Shown piece by piece: positions 38,778-48,889 of a stretch of 64,000 bases of DNA (its first letter is position 1; the number at the start of each line of letters is the position of its first letter). This stretch comes from Oerskovia flava (GTDB lineage: Bacteria; Actinomycetota; Actinomycetes; Actinomycetales; Cellulomonadaceae), in assembly GCF_026163685.1 (NCBI RefSeq), contig NZ_JAOXSR010000011.1, forward strand, positions 121,320-185,319. The letters are read 5' to 3'. A program made the translations under genes and the position numbers. Under the pieces are notes generated by a model that saw nothing but the letters and a program-made list of their open reading frames with translations, did not search any database and was not told the DNA's origin.

Positions 38778-38783
38778 TGGCCG

Positions 38784-39065
38784 TTGACCGACCTGTGGGT
38801 CTGTTCCTTGAGCGCGTCATCGCTCAAGGAGCACCTCGCAGGTGCGCAAAGTGGATTCCATCCCACCCGAGCTTCGACCGTCGACGTACGTCACGACAGA
38901 GGCCGGGTCCCGGTCCGGAGCGTCTCGCCTCGTGCGACGACGCTGCGGCGTCGACCGTCCCGGTACTCCGGGACGGCTGGCGAACCGATGGCCTCCACCC
39001 TGTGCTCAGGAGTGGGGGCCTTTCCCGTTCCAGGCGGTCTACCGACGACTTCCTAGGAGCATCAC
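38784..39065 (+). ncRNA. Structured 5' leader of the infC-rpmI-rplT operon
   Basis: This gene-free stretch has four clear stems. CCTTGAGCG/CGCTCAAGG lies at 38806-38829 (9 bp, 6-nt loop), and GCACCT/AGGTGC at 38831-38845 (6 bp). CGTCCCGG/CCGGGACG is at 38956-38975 (8 bp, 4-nt loop), and a 9-bp stem at 38990-39020 is followed by TTTCCC. Operons of this content are autoregulated through their leaders by L20 in other phyla; an analogous role is inferred here. A TTG-started frame of 90 codons (38784-39056) also runs through it in the infC phase but looks like a by-product. Confidence 0.6.
38990..39023 (+). terminator. Possible attenuator in the infC leader
   Basis: GGCCTCCAC (38990-38998) pairs with GTGGGGGCC (39012-39020) with one G-U pair, loop 13 nt, followed by TTT. 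It ends 35 nt before the infC ribosome binding site, so it could act as a conditional terminator. The T-run is short. Confidence 0.45.
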
Positions 39066-40097
39066 ATCAGCGAGCCTCGCATCAACGATCGGATCCGCGT
39101 CCCTGAGGTCCGGCTCGTCGGACCCGGTGGGGAGCAGGTCGGCGTCGTCCGCATTGAGGTCGCCCTGAGCCTTGCCCAGGACGCAGACCTCGACCTGGTC
39201 GAGGTCGCCCCCGACGCGCGCCCGCCCGTCGCCAAGCTCATGGACTTCGGCAAGTTCAAGTACGAGTCCGACATGAAGGCGCGCGAGGCGCGGCGCAACC
39301 AGGCGAACACGGTTCTCAAGGAGATCCGTTTCCGCCTGAAGATCGACCCGCACGACTACGGGACCAAGAAGGGCCACGTCGAGCGCTTCCTCAAGGCCGG
39401 CGACAAGGTCAAGGTCATGATCATGTTCCGCGGTCGTGAGCAGTCGCGCCCCGAGATGGGTGTTCGTCTGCTGCAGCGGCTGGCCGACGACGTCGCCGAG
39501 CTCGGTTTCGTCGAGTCCATGCCCAAGCAGGACGGGCGCAACATGACGATGGTGCTCGGCCCGGTGAAGAAGAAGGCCGAGGCCAAGATCGAGCAGCGTC
39601 GCCGCGCCGAGGCCGTCGAGCCTCGTGTGACGAAGTCGGCGGCCAAGGCCGCGGCGGCGTCCGCCGACGCGGAGCCTTCTGCGGAGGAGCCCTCGGTCGA
39701 GGAGTCCTCGGTCGACCAGGCGACGGTGCCGGAGTCCACGACGCCGGAGCCCACCAGCACGCCTGAGCCTGCTGCCGAGCCGGCGAGCGCACCCGAGCCT
39801 GTCGCACCGGCGCCCGAGCCCGAGGCGCCGCGCGCCGAGGTCGCTGCGCCGGTGGCGTCGAAGCCTGCGGCGTCGAAGCCGGTCGACTCGAAGCCTGCGG
39901 CCTCCAAGCCCGCAGCCTCGAAGCCGGCGACGGCCTCGAAGCCTGCGGCGTCGAAGCCCGCAGCCTCGAAGCCTGCGGTGGCGCCTGCTCCGGCGGCGTC
40001 GACCCCGGCGGCCGCACCGAAGCCCGCGACCCCGCGGCCGCCTGCACCGAAGCCCGGTGCTCCGCGGCCCGCACCTCGCGGACCCAAGACCAGCTGA
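39066..40097 (+). CDS. infC: Translation initiation factor IF-3, with ATC start codon
   Basis: IF-3 binds the 30S subunit, prevents 50S joining and checks the start codon. The 343-residue product begins [20 protein letters not shown], the standard IF-3 N-terminus, read from ATC 39066. The frame has a TAG at 39054-39056 and no ATG, GTG or TTG before codon 59 (39240), which would delete the N-terminal domain. The context AGGAGCATCAC before the ATC is identical to that before the rplT GTG. Codons AUU/AUC are known starts for infC elsewhere and permit autocontrol. The core ends near residue 180; the rest is a disordered Ala/Pro/Lys/Glu tail with SKPAA repeats. Confidence 0.92.
   Translation: MSEPRINDRIRVPEVRLVGPGGEQVGVVRIEVALSLAQDADLDLVEVAPDARPPVAKLMDFGKFKYESDMKAREARRNQANTVLKEIRFRLKIDPHDYGTKKGHVERFLKAGDKVKVMIMFRGREQSRPEMGVRLLQRLADDVAELGFVESMPKQDGRNMTMVLGPVKKKAEAKIEQRRRAEAVEPRVTKSAAKAAAASADAEPSAEEPSVEESSVDQATVPESTTPEPTSTPEPAAEPASAPEPVAPAPEPEAPRAEVAAPVASKPAASKPVDSKPAASKPAASKPATASKPAASKPAASKPAVAPAPAASTPAAAPKPATPRPPAPKPGAPRPAPRGPKTS
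39858..39980 (+). repeat. Eight SKPAA-type repeats in the IF-3 tail
   Basis: Eight near-identical 15-18 bp units encode [36 protein letters not shown] and SKPAVA. They lie in frame within infC and give a basic, proline-rich low-complexity segment. The DNA units differ mainly at third codon positions. Confidence 0.85.
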
Positions 40098-40189
40098 CCA
40101 GCACGAGCACGAGCCAGGCCCACCGGCCACGGCCCGAACACGTCGGTCATCGCACGATGATCGACCGGACACAAGGAGACACGGCAGCC

Positions 40190-40384
40190 ATGCCGAAGAA
40201 CAAGACGCACTCCGGCGCCAAGAAGCGGTTCCGTATCACCGGCAGCGGGAAGGTCATGCGCGAGCAGGCCAACAAGCGCCACCTGCTCGAGCACAAGTCG
40301 AGCCGACGGACCCGCCGCCTCTCGGTGGACCAGGTCGTCGACCCCGCAGACGTCAAGAAGATCAAGAAGCTGCTCGGCAAGTGA
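40190..40384 (+). CDS. rpmI: 50S ribosomal protein L35
   Basis: This small basic protein of 64 residues belongs to the large subunit. [21 protein letters not shown] is the family N-terminus (partly quoted: [17 protein letters not shown]) and [14 protein letters not shown] the middle. ATG 40190 was chosen over an in-frame upstream ATG because it gives the conserved start; AAGGAG lies 11 nt before it. Second gene of the infC operon. Confidence 0.98.
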   Translation: MPKNKTHSGAKKRFRITGSGKVMREQANKRHLLEHKSSRRTRRLSVDQVVDPADVKKIKKLLGK

Positions 40385-40454
40385 TCCCCGCGGTGCGCGC
40401 CATGAGCGACGTACCAGCAGGACACTTCCGGACCCGAACTGCAAGGAGCATCAC

Positions 40455-40841
40455 GTGGCACGCGTGAAGCGGGCGGTCAACGCCCACAAGAAGCGCCGTA
40501 CGACCCTCGAGCGCGCCGCAGGCTATCGCGGCCAGCGCTCGCGCCTCTACCGTAAGGCGAAGGAGCAGGTCACCCACTCCCTCGTCTACTCCTACCGTGA
40601 CCGTAAGGCGCGCAAGGGAGACTTCCGCAGGCTGTGGATCCAGCGCATCAACGCGGCCTCCCGTGCGCAGGGCCTCACGTACAACCGCCTCATCCAGGGC
40701 CTCAAGGCCGCTGGCGTCGAGGTCGACCGTCGTGTGCTCGCCGATCTGGCTGTCAACGACGTGACCACGTTCAACGCGCTGGTCAAGGTCGCGAAGGACG
40801 CTCTGCCCGCAGACGTCAACGCGCCGAAGGTCGCAGCCTGA
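40455..40841 (+). CDS. rplT: 50S ribosomal protein L20
   Basis: This 128-residue basic protein is an early assembly factor of the large subunit and, in other bacteria, the repressor of its own operon through the infC leader. [20 protein letters not shown] and [15 protein letters not shown] (family motifs) are present, as is the [13 protein letters not shown] region. The GTG start follows AGGAGCATCAC, the same context as at infC. It is followed 41 nt later by an rRNA methyltransferase gene. Confidence 0.98.
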   Translation: MARVKRAVNAHKKRRTTLERAAGYRGQRSRLYRKAKEQVTHSLVYSYRDRKARKGDFRRLWIQRINAASRAQGLTYNRLIQGLKAAGVEVDRRVLADLAVNDVTTFNALVKVAKDALPADVNAPKVAA

Positions 40842-40882
40842 CCGAGCATCGCGTCTCCCCGGACGCCCGGACAGCCGTTCCT

Positions 40883-41788
40883 GTGCCCGCACGGGCAGGA
40901 GACGGACCGCGCACCCCCTCGCTCACCAATCCCCGGAGCGACAGGGTGAAGGCGGTCCGTGCGCTGGCCGGGCGTTCTGCGCGCTCCCGCCACGGTCAGC
41001 TCCTCGTCGAGGGCCCGCAGGGCGTCCGCGAGGCGGTGCGGTGCGCGGCCTCTCGCGTCCGGGACGTCTACGCCACGTCGGAGGCGCTCGACCGGAACCC
41101 CGAGATCGGTGCGGACGCCGCCGCAGCGGGCGTGCGGCTGCACGTCGCGACGCCCGAGGTGCTCACCGCGATGAGCGGTGACGCGCAGGGTGTGCTCGCC
41201 GTCGTGCACCAGGAGGCGGTGAGCCTCGACGTCCTGCTCGGCGCGGGAGCCGCCCGGCCCTCGCTGGTCGCGGTCCTGGCTGCCGTCCGCGACCCTGGGA
41301 ACGCCGGCACCGTCATCCGGGCGGCGGACGCCGCGGGCGCCGACCTCGTCGTGCTCGCGGGCGACAGCGTGGACGTGCACAACCCCAAGGTCGTCCGGTC
41401 GACGGCGGGCTCGCTCTTCCACGTCCCGGTCGTCACGGGTGTCACGCTGGCCGACACCGTGTCGCAGCTCCACTCGGCCGGTCTCACGGTCCTGGCGGCC
41501 GACGGAGCGGGCGACCTCGACCTCGACGACCTGCTCGACGTGGCGGGCGCACGCGACGTCGAGCGTGAACCGGGGGAGCGTGCTCCCGGTGTCCCGGACC
41601 TGTCGTCGCCCACAGCGTGGGTCTTCGGCAACGAGGCCTGGGGATTGCCCGTCGCGGACCGAGAGCTCGCGGACGCGGTCGTCCGTGTCCCGATCCGTGG
41701 GCGGGCCGAGTCGCTCAACCTCGCCACGGCCGCGACCGTCTGCCTCTACGCCTCGGGTCGCGCCCAGCGGCCCGCGCGCCGCGGCTGA
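40883..41788 (+). CDS. TrmH/SpoU family RNA 2'-O-methyltransferase
   Basis: This SPOUT-fold RNA ribose methyltransferase has about 301 residues. It has an N-terminal substrate-binding domain (RHGQLLVEGPQGVREAV) and the three SPOUT motifs: VRDPGNAGTVIRAADA, VFGNEAWGLP and VPIRGRAESLNLATAATVCLY. The target (23S rRNA or tRNA) is not known. The start is uncertain. GTG 40883 keeps the conserved LTNPRSDRV segment, while a GTG at 40946 has a better ribosome binding site but would cut it. It probably belongs to the rplT transcript; it is close to the pheST genes, as in many actinobacteria. Confidence 0.88.
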   Translation: MPARAGDGPRTPSLTNPRSDRVKAVRALAGRSARSRHGQLLVEGPQGVREAVRCAASRVRDVYATSEALDRNPEIGADAAAAGVRLHVATPEVLTAMSGDAQGVLAVVHQEAVSLDVLLGAGAARPSLVAVLAAVRDPGNAGTVIRAADAAGADLVVLAGDSVDVHNPKVVRSTAGSLFHVPVVTGVTLADTVSQLHSAGLTVLAADGAGDLDLDDLLDVAGARDVEREPGERAPGVPDLSSPTAWVFGNEAWGLPVADRELADAVVRVPIRGRAESLNLATAATVCLYASGRAQRPARRG

Positions 41789-41796
41789 GGGCCGCG

Positions 41797-42408
41797 GTGC
41801 GCCTTTTCGCCGCGCTCTACCCCGACAGCGGCGCCCTGGACCACCTCGAGCTCGCGCTGGACGCGATCGGGCGCGGGTCTCCCGGGCGGCCGGGTGCGTC
41901 GGAACCGCGCTGGACCTCCCGTGAGCTCTGGCACGTGACGGCCTCCTTCTTCGGCGACGTGCCGGACGGCGCGGTCGGCGACCTCACGGCCGCGCTCGAG
42001 GCGGTGGCCGGCTCGGTACCGCGCCCGATGCTCGCGCTGCGCGGTGCGGGGGTGTTCGACCGCCGTGTGCTGTGGGTCGGTGTCGGCGGGCAGACCGACG
42101 TCCTGCAGGACCTCAGCTCTCGCACGGCGCTCGCCGCGACCGAGATCGGTCTGCGGGAGGACCGGCGACCGCGGCACCGTGCGCACCTCACCGTCGCGCG
42201 GGCCTCCGCCACCGGTCGCCGTGCGGGTCGTCGCCGTCGGTCAGGTCCGACCGAGGCGGAGGGGCCTGCGCTCGAGGCGCGGGCGGCGGTGCTCGCCGTC
42301 TACGCGGGCCCGGAGTGGACGCCGACGCACCTGGCGCTCGTGAGCTCCGAGCGGGACGACTCGCGGGTCGTGCATCGGGTGCTCGACCGGTTCGTGCTCG
42401 CCGACTGA
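41797..42408 (+). CDS. thpR: RNA 2',3'-cyclic phosphodiesterase ThpR (2H family)
   Basis: This 203-residue member of the 2H phosphoesterase family was formerly called 2'-5' RNA ligase. Both catalytic motifs are visible: HVTASFFG (first HxTxxF) and HLTVARA (second HxT). VRLFAALYPDSGALDHLELAL is the normal N-terminus. The GTG at 41797 lies 8 nt behind the methyltransferase stop. The physiological RNA substrate is unknown. A basic loop (GRRAGRRRRS, near residue 145) follows the second motif. Confidence 0.88.
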   Translation: MRLFAALYPDSGALDHLELALDAIGRGSPGRPGASEPRWTSRELWHVTASFFGDVPDGAVGDLTAALEAVAGSVPRPMLALRGAGVFDRRVLWVGVGGQTDVLQDLSSRTALAATEIGLREDRRPRHRAHLTVARASATGRRAGRRRRSGPTEAEGPALEARAAVLAVYAGPEWTPTHLALVSSERDDSRVVHRVLDRFVLAD

Positions 42409-42415
42409 CGCGACC

Positions 42416-44285
<1,870 letters not shown>

Positions 44286-44286
<1 letters not shown>

Positions 44287-46901
44287 TGCCGCACATCGAC
44301 ATCGACTGGCTCGGCGACCACGTCGAGCTGCCCGAGGGCCTGGGCGCGGAGCAGCTCGCGGCCGACCTCGTGCGCGTGGGCCTGGAGGAGGAGGCGATCC
44401 ACACCGCGGACGTCACGGGTCCGCTCGTCGTCGGCCGGGTCGTCGAGATGACTCCCGAGCCGCAGAAGAACGGCAAGACGATCAACTGGTGCCTCGTCGA
44501 CGTCGGCACCCACAACGCCGACGGGCGCCCGGCCGGCGAGGGTGGTGAGCCGCGCGGCATCGTCTGCGGTGCGCACAACTTCGCGCCCGGCGACCTCGTG
44601 GTCGTCGCCCTGCCCGGCGCCGTGCTGCCCGGGCCGTTCCCCATCGCGAGCCGCAAGACCTACGGGCACGTCTCCGACGGCATGATCTGCTCCGCCAAGG
44701 AGCTCGGCCTCGGCCAGGACCACGCCGGCATCATCGTGCTCGAGCGCTACGGGTACACCGCCGGTGCCGGGTACGACCTGGCCCCCGGCACCGACGCCGT
44801 CGCGCTGCTCGGCCTGGGCGACGAGGTGCTGGAGATCAACGTCACGCCCGACCGCGGGTACTGCTTCTCCTACCGGGGCGTGGCGCGCGAGTACGCCCAC
44901 TCGACCGGAGCGACCTTCACGGACCGCGGGCTGCCCACGGGCGCCGAGCCCGCGGCGACCCCGGACGGCTTCCCGGTGCTCGTCGAGGACGCTGCGCCGC
45001 TGCACGGCGCCGTGGGCTGCGACCGGTTCGTCACGCGGGTCGTGCGCGGCATCGACCCGCAGGCGCCGACCCCGGCGTGGATGCAGCGCCGGCTCACCCG
45101 GTCGGGGATGCGGCCGATCTCGCTCGCGGTCGACGTGACGAACTACGTCATGCTCGACCTCGGCCAGCCGCTGCACGCCTACGACCTCGCGCAGGTCGCG
45201 GCTCCCGTCGTCGTGCGTCGCGCCGCGCCCGGCGAGCGCCTGACGACGCTGGACGACGTCGACCGCGCCCTCGACCCCGAGGACCTCCTCATCACGGACT
45301 CGCCGGACGGTGCGCACGCCGCGCGTGTCCTCGGGATCGCCGGTGTCATGGGGGGAGCGTCGAGCGAGGTCACCGCGGCCACCACCGACGTGCTCGTCGA
45401 GGCGGCCCACTTCGACCCGGTGACCGTCGCGCGCAGCTCCCGGCGGCACAAGCTCTCGAGCGAGGCCGCGAAGCGGTTCGAGCGTGGCGTGGACCCGCGG
45501 CTGCCCGCGGTCGCGGCACAACGGGTCGTGGACCTGCTGGTCGAGCTCGCGGGCGGCACGGCCGACCCGGCGGTGAGTGACCTCGACACGACGCGTGCGC
45601 CGGCAGCCGTCAGGCTGCCGCTGCACGAGGCCGAGCGGCTCGTCGGCGTGCCGTACACGCCCGAGCAGATCACCGGCACGCTCGAGGCGATCGGTTGCAC
45701 GGTGTCGAGCGAGGTGTCGAGCGAGGTGTCGAACGGGACGACGAGCGGGTCGGCGGCCGTCGAGGTCGTCCCGCCGACGTGGCGCCCCGACCTCACCGAG
45801 CCGGCCGACCTCGTCGAGGAGATCGCCCGCATCGTCGGGTACGACCACATCCCGTCGGTTCTCCCGGCCGCGCCGGGCGGGCGCGGCCTGACGAGCGAGC
45901 AGCGCGCCCGTCGCTCGGTCGCGCGGGCGCTCGCGGAGGCAGGGTTCGTCGAGACGCTCAGCTACCCGTTCGTGAACCCGGCCGAGCACGACGCCCTGCG
46001 CCTGCCGCTCGACGACCCGCGTCGCCGGGCGGTCCGGCTGGTGAACCCGCTCGCGGACGACAAGCCCGAGATGCGGACGAACGTGCTCACGACGCTCCTG
46101 GAAACCGTGCGCCGCAACGTCGGGCGGGGGCTGACGGACCTCGCGCTCTTCGAGATCGGTCTCGTCACGCGCCCGGTACCCGGCGCTCCGGCCGCGCCGA
46201 CCCTCCCGGGCGGGGTCCGGCCGTCACCGGCCGACCTCGAGGCGCTCCGGGCAGCGGTCCCTCCGCAGCCCCGGCACGTCGCGGGGGTCCTCACCGGACG
46301 CAGCGAGCCTGCCGGGTGGTGGGGCGAGGGGCGCGCGGCGGACTGGACCGACGCGCTCGCGGCGGCCCGGCTCGTCGCCGAGCGCGCCGGGGTCGGGCTG
46401 GACGTCGCCGCCGACCGGGACCACGCCCCGTGGCACCCGGGCCGGTGCGCCCGTCTGAGCACCCCGGACGGCGCGGTCGTCGGCCACGCCGGGGAGCTGC
46501 ACCCGAAGGTCGTCGAGACCCTCGGGCTGCCGCCGCGCTCCGTCGCGTTCGAGCTGGACCTCGACGCCGTGGTCTCCGCGGCCGGTGACGTGCCGGTGCA
46601 GGCCGTACCGGTCTCGGCGTTCCCGGCGGCGAAGGAGGACCTGGCGTTCGTCGTCGCGGACGACCTGCCGGTCGGGGACCTGTGGGCGGCGATCGTCGAC
46701 GGCGCGGGCGACCTGCTCGAGGACCTCGCGCTGTTCGACGTCTTCAGCGGCCCTCAGATCGGTCCCGACAAGACGTCCTTCGCGTTCTCCCTGCGCCTGC
46801 GCGCGCCCGACCGCACGCTCTCGGCCGACGACGTGCGGGCGGTGCGTGCGGAGGTGGTCGCGTCCGCCGAGACGCGGGTCGGGGCGCAGCTGCGTGGCTG
46901 A
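44286..46901 (+). CDS. pheT: Phenylalanyl-tRNA synthetase beta subunit
   Basis: This 871-residue subunit carries editing and tRNA-binding domains. In order: an EMAP/OB tRNA-binding domain (about 40-155, with RGIVCGAHNFAPGDLV), B3/B4 editing domain, B5 domain with ARSSRRHKLSSEAAKRFERGVDP leading in (partly), a class II-like core and the C-terminal anticodon-binding FDX-ACB domain (VSAFPAAKEDLAFVV). Near residue 475 a 12-bp DNA unit is tandemly repeated, encoding VSSEVSSEVSNG. Overlaps pheS by one base and the SDR gene by 8 nt. Confidence 0.98.
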
Positions 46902-47736
46902 GGTCGCACCGGCACGGACGGCGCTGGTCACGGGGGCGTCGCGCGGCATCGGCCGCGCGATCGCCCTCGGGCTGGCCGACGCCGGCCTCGACGTGGCGCT
47001 CCTCGCCCGGGACGCGGCACGGCTCGAGGACGTCGCGGACGAGATCCGCGCGACCGGTCGGCGCGCCGTCGTGCTCGGGGTCGACGTCACGGACGCCGCG
47101 GCGGTCGGGGCCGCGGTGCGCCGCGCGCAGGAGCACCTCGGCGGCCTCGACCTGCTCGTCAACAACGCCGGTCGCATCGACGCCGAGGTGCCGCTGTGGG
47201 AGGCGGACCCCGAGCAGTGGTGGGCGGTCGTGGAGACCAACGTGCGCGGCCCGTTCCTGCTCGCCCGCGCGGTGGTCCCGGGCATGCTCGGGCGCGGCGG
47301 CGGCCGGGTGGTCGACCTCAGCAGCGGCGCAGGGTCCCACGACATGGACGGGGCGAGCGCGTACAACGCGAGCAAGACCGCGCTGCTGCGCCTGGGCGCC
47401 AACCTGCACCGGTCGGGGTACGCCCTCGGCCTGCGCACGTTCGAGGTCTCGCCCGGCGTGGTGCGCACGGACATGACCGGCTCGATGGACATGCACCGCG
47501 GCCGCACCGAGTGGACGCCCGTCGAGCGGACCGTCGAGATGGTCGTCGCCATCGCCGCGGGGACGCTGGACGCGTACTCCGGAAGCTTCCTGCGGGTCAC
47601 CCACGACACCCCGGAGCTGTTGGCGGCGGCGGCGCGGTCGGCCCCCGGCGAGGTCCCCGGACCCGACGGGCGCCGGCTGCGGGTCACGCGCTGGGGCGAC
47701 GACGACCCGATGCCCGGCGAGCTCCCGGCCCGCTGA
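46894..47736 (+). CDS. Short-chain dehydrogenase/reductase
   Basis: This 280-residue classical SDR has the NAD(P)-binding motif TGASRGIG (13-20), NNAG, the catalytic Ser region DLSSGAGS and the YNASK motif with catalytic Tyr and Lys. Arg17 after the first glycine suggests NADP preference. The substrate is unknown. The GTG 46894 overlaps the end of pheT by 8 nt. Its stop region is part of a 15-bp duplication with the start of the next gene. Confidence 0.9.
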   Translation: MAEVAPARTALVTGASRGIGRAIALGLADAGLDVALLARDAARLEDVADEIRATGRRAVVLGVDVTDAAAVGAAVRRAQEHLGGLDLLVNNAGRIDAEVPLWEADPEQWWAVVETNVRGPFLLARAVVPGMLGRGGGRVVDLSSGAGSHDMDGASAYNASKTALLRLGANLHRSGYALGLRTFEVSPGVVRTDMTGSMDMHRGRTEWTPVERTVEMVVAIAAGTLDAYSGSFLRVTHDTPELLAAAARSAPGEVPGPDGRRLRVTRWGDDDPMPGELPAR

Positions 47737-47763
47737 TGTACCCGGTCTGCTGATGTACCCGGT
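47732..47763 (+). repeat. 15-bp direct repeat duplicating a stop-start junction
   Basis: GCTGATGTACCCGGT occurs at 47732-47746 and 47749-47763. The first copy holds the SDR stop TGA overlapping an ATG; that ATG opens a 5-codon ORF (MYPVC) whose TGA in turn overlaps the true ATG of the aminopeptidase in the second copy. Confidence 0.9.
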
Positions 47764-48712
47764 GTCGCCGCCGCACGCGGCCGGCCTTCTCGAGGTCGGC
47801 GACGGGCACGAGGTGTACTGGGAGACGCGCGGCGCCCCTGCCGGGGTGCCCGCCGTCGTCCTGCACGGCGGGCCGGGGTCGGGATGCACGCCCGGGTCCG
47901 CGCGCCTCTTCGACCCCGAGCGGTACCGGGTGGTCCTCCTCGACCAGCGGGGCTGCGGTCGCAGCCGCCCGCTCGCGAACGAGCCGGACGCCGACCTGTC
48001 GACGAACACGACCGCCCACCTCGTGGCCGACCTCGAGCGGCTGCGTGAGCACCTGGGCATCGACCGCTGGGTCGTTCTCGGGGTCTCGTGGGGCACCACG
48101 CTCGCGCTCGCGTACGCGCGGTCGCACCCGGCGCGCACGAGCGGGCTCGTCCTGGGCGCGGTCACCACGACGACCCGCCGCGAGGTCGAGTGGATCACGC
48201 GGGACATGGGCCGCCTCTTCCCCGAGGAGTGGGACCGGTTCGTGGCCGAGCTGCCGCCGGCCGAGCGCGGCGGCGACCTCGCCGGCGCCTACCACCGTCT
48301 CCTCATGGACCCGGACCCGGACGTCCAGGAGCGCGCCGCGCGGGCGTGGTGCCGCTGGGAGGACGTGCACGTCTCGCTCGTGACCGGCTTCCGGCCCACG
48401 CCGCGCTACGACGACCGGGCGTTCCGGCTGCTCTTCGCCCGGCTCGTGACGCACTACTGGTCCCACGCCGCGTTCCTGCCCGACGGCGCGCTGCTGGCCG
48501 GGGCGTCCCGGCTCGCCGACGTACCGGGGTTCCTCGTGCACGGCCGGCAGGACGTCTCGGGTCCGGCGGACGTCCCGTGGCGGTTGCACCGGGCGTGGCC
48601 CGGCAGCGAGCTCGTCGTCCTGGAGGACGCCGGGCACGGCGGGCAGGGCTTCCCGGAGGCGATGATCGCGGCCACCGACCGGCTGGCCGGGCGCTGCACG
48701 CCCTCTTCCTGA
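47753..48712 (+). CDS. pip: Prolyl aminopeptidase (proline iminopeptidase, S33)
   Basis: This alpha/beta hydrolase removes N-terminal proline from peptides. The 319-residue protein has HGGPGSG (38-44, oxyanion region), LLDQRGCGRS, the nucleophile elbow GVSWGTT with Ser112 and the catalytic histidine in DAGHGGQG near the C-terminus. This set of motifs is typical of family S33 Pip. The start ATG 47753 lies in the second copy of a 15-bp repeat; the first copy also has an ATG, but its frame closes after five codons. The gene is probably co-translated with the SDR. Confidence 0.93.
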   Translation: MYPVSPPHAAGLLEVGDGHEVYWETRGAPAGVPAVVLHGGPGSGCTPGSARLFDPERYRVVLLDQRGCGRSRPLANEPDADLSTNTTAHLVADLERLREHLGIDRWVVLGVSWGTTLALAYARSHPARTSGLVLGAVTTTTRREVEWITRDMGRLFPEEWDRFVAELPPAERGGDLAGAYHRLLMDPDPDVQERAARAWCRWEDVHVSLVTGFRPTPRYDDRAFRLLFARLVTHYWSHAAFLPDGALLAGASRLADVPGFLVHGRQDVSGPADVPWRLHRAWPGSELVVLEDAGHGGQGFPEAMIAATDRLAGRCTPSS

Positions 48713-48774
48713 CACTCGTCCGGGCACGTGTCCCGGCACGCCTGCTGACACGCGTCCTGAGACGGCCCGTCGCT

Positions 48775-48780
48775 TAGGAT
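48775..48780 (+). promoter_or_regulatory. Candidate -10 element of the TPP riboswitch transcript
   Basis: TAGGAT ends 7 nt before the riboswitch start, so the aptamer would begin at the very 5' end of the RNA. No clear -35 is visible. Confidence 0.45.
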
Positions 48781-48787
48781 CGGTCAC

Positions 48788-48880
48788 TGACACGGGGTGC
48801 CCCGGCACGCGCCACCACGGCGCGGACCGGTGCTGAGATCACACCCGCCGAACCTGATCTAGCTCGTACTAGCGAGAGGG
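48788..48880 (+). ncRNA. Thiamine pyrophosphate (TPP) riboswitch
   Basis: The THI element is easily recognised: ACGGGGTGC, GCTGAGATCACACCC, GAACCTGATC and the GTACTAGC stretch, with a terminal GAGAGGGAT that pairs with the 5' side (GACA with TGTC). The likely ribosome binding site AGAGGG (48875-48880) belongs to the 3' strand of helix P1 region. TPP binding should therefore hide it and block translation of the ThiD-TenA gene. No terminator follows, which agrees with translational control. Confidence 0.93.
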
Positions 48881-48889
48881 ATGTCCGCG

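Noticed and set aside
36613..38820. katA frame extended upstream through the fur-type gene
   Set aside because: Catalase similarity starts at [11 protein letters not shown], preceded by a clear ribosome binding site at ATG 38124.
38784..39056. 90-codon TTG-started frame in the infC leader, in phase with infC
   Set aside because: A -10-like element lies 6 nt before it, but the region is dominated by RNA stems, the peptide has no domain, and the frame closes 9 nt before infC. A leader peptide cannot be fully excluded.
39858..39980. Regular repeats considered as a CRISPR array
   Set aside because: Units of 15-18 bp without spacers, in frame with infC, encode SKPAA repeats.
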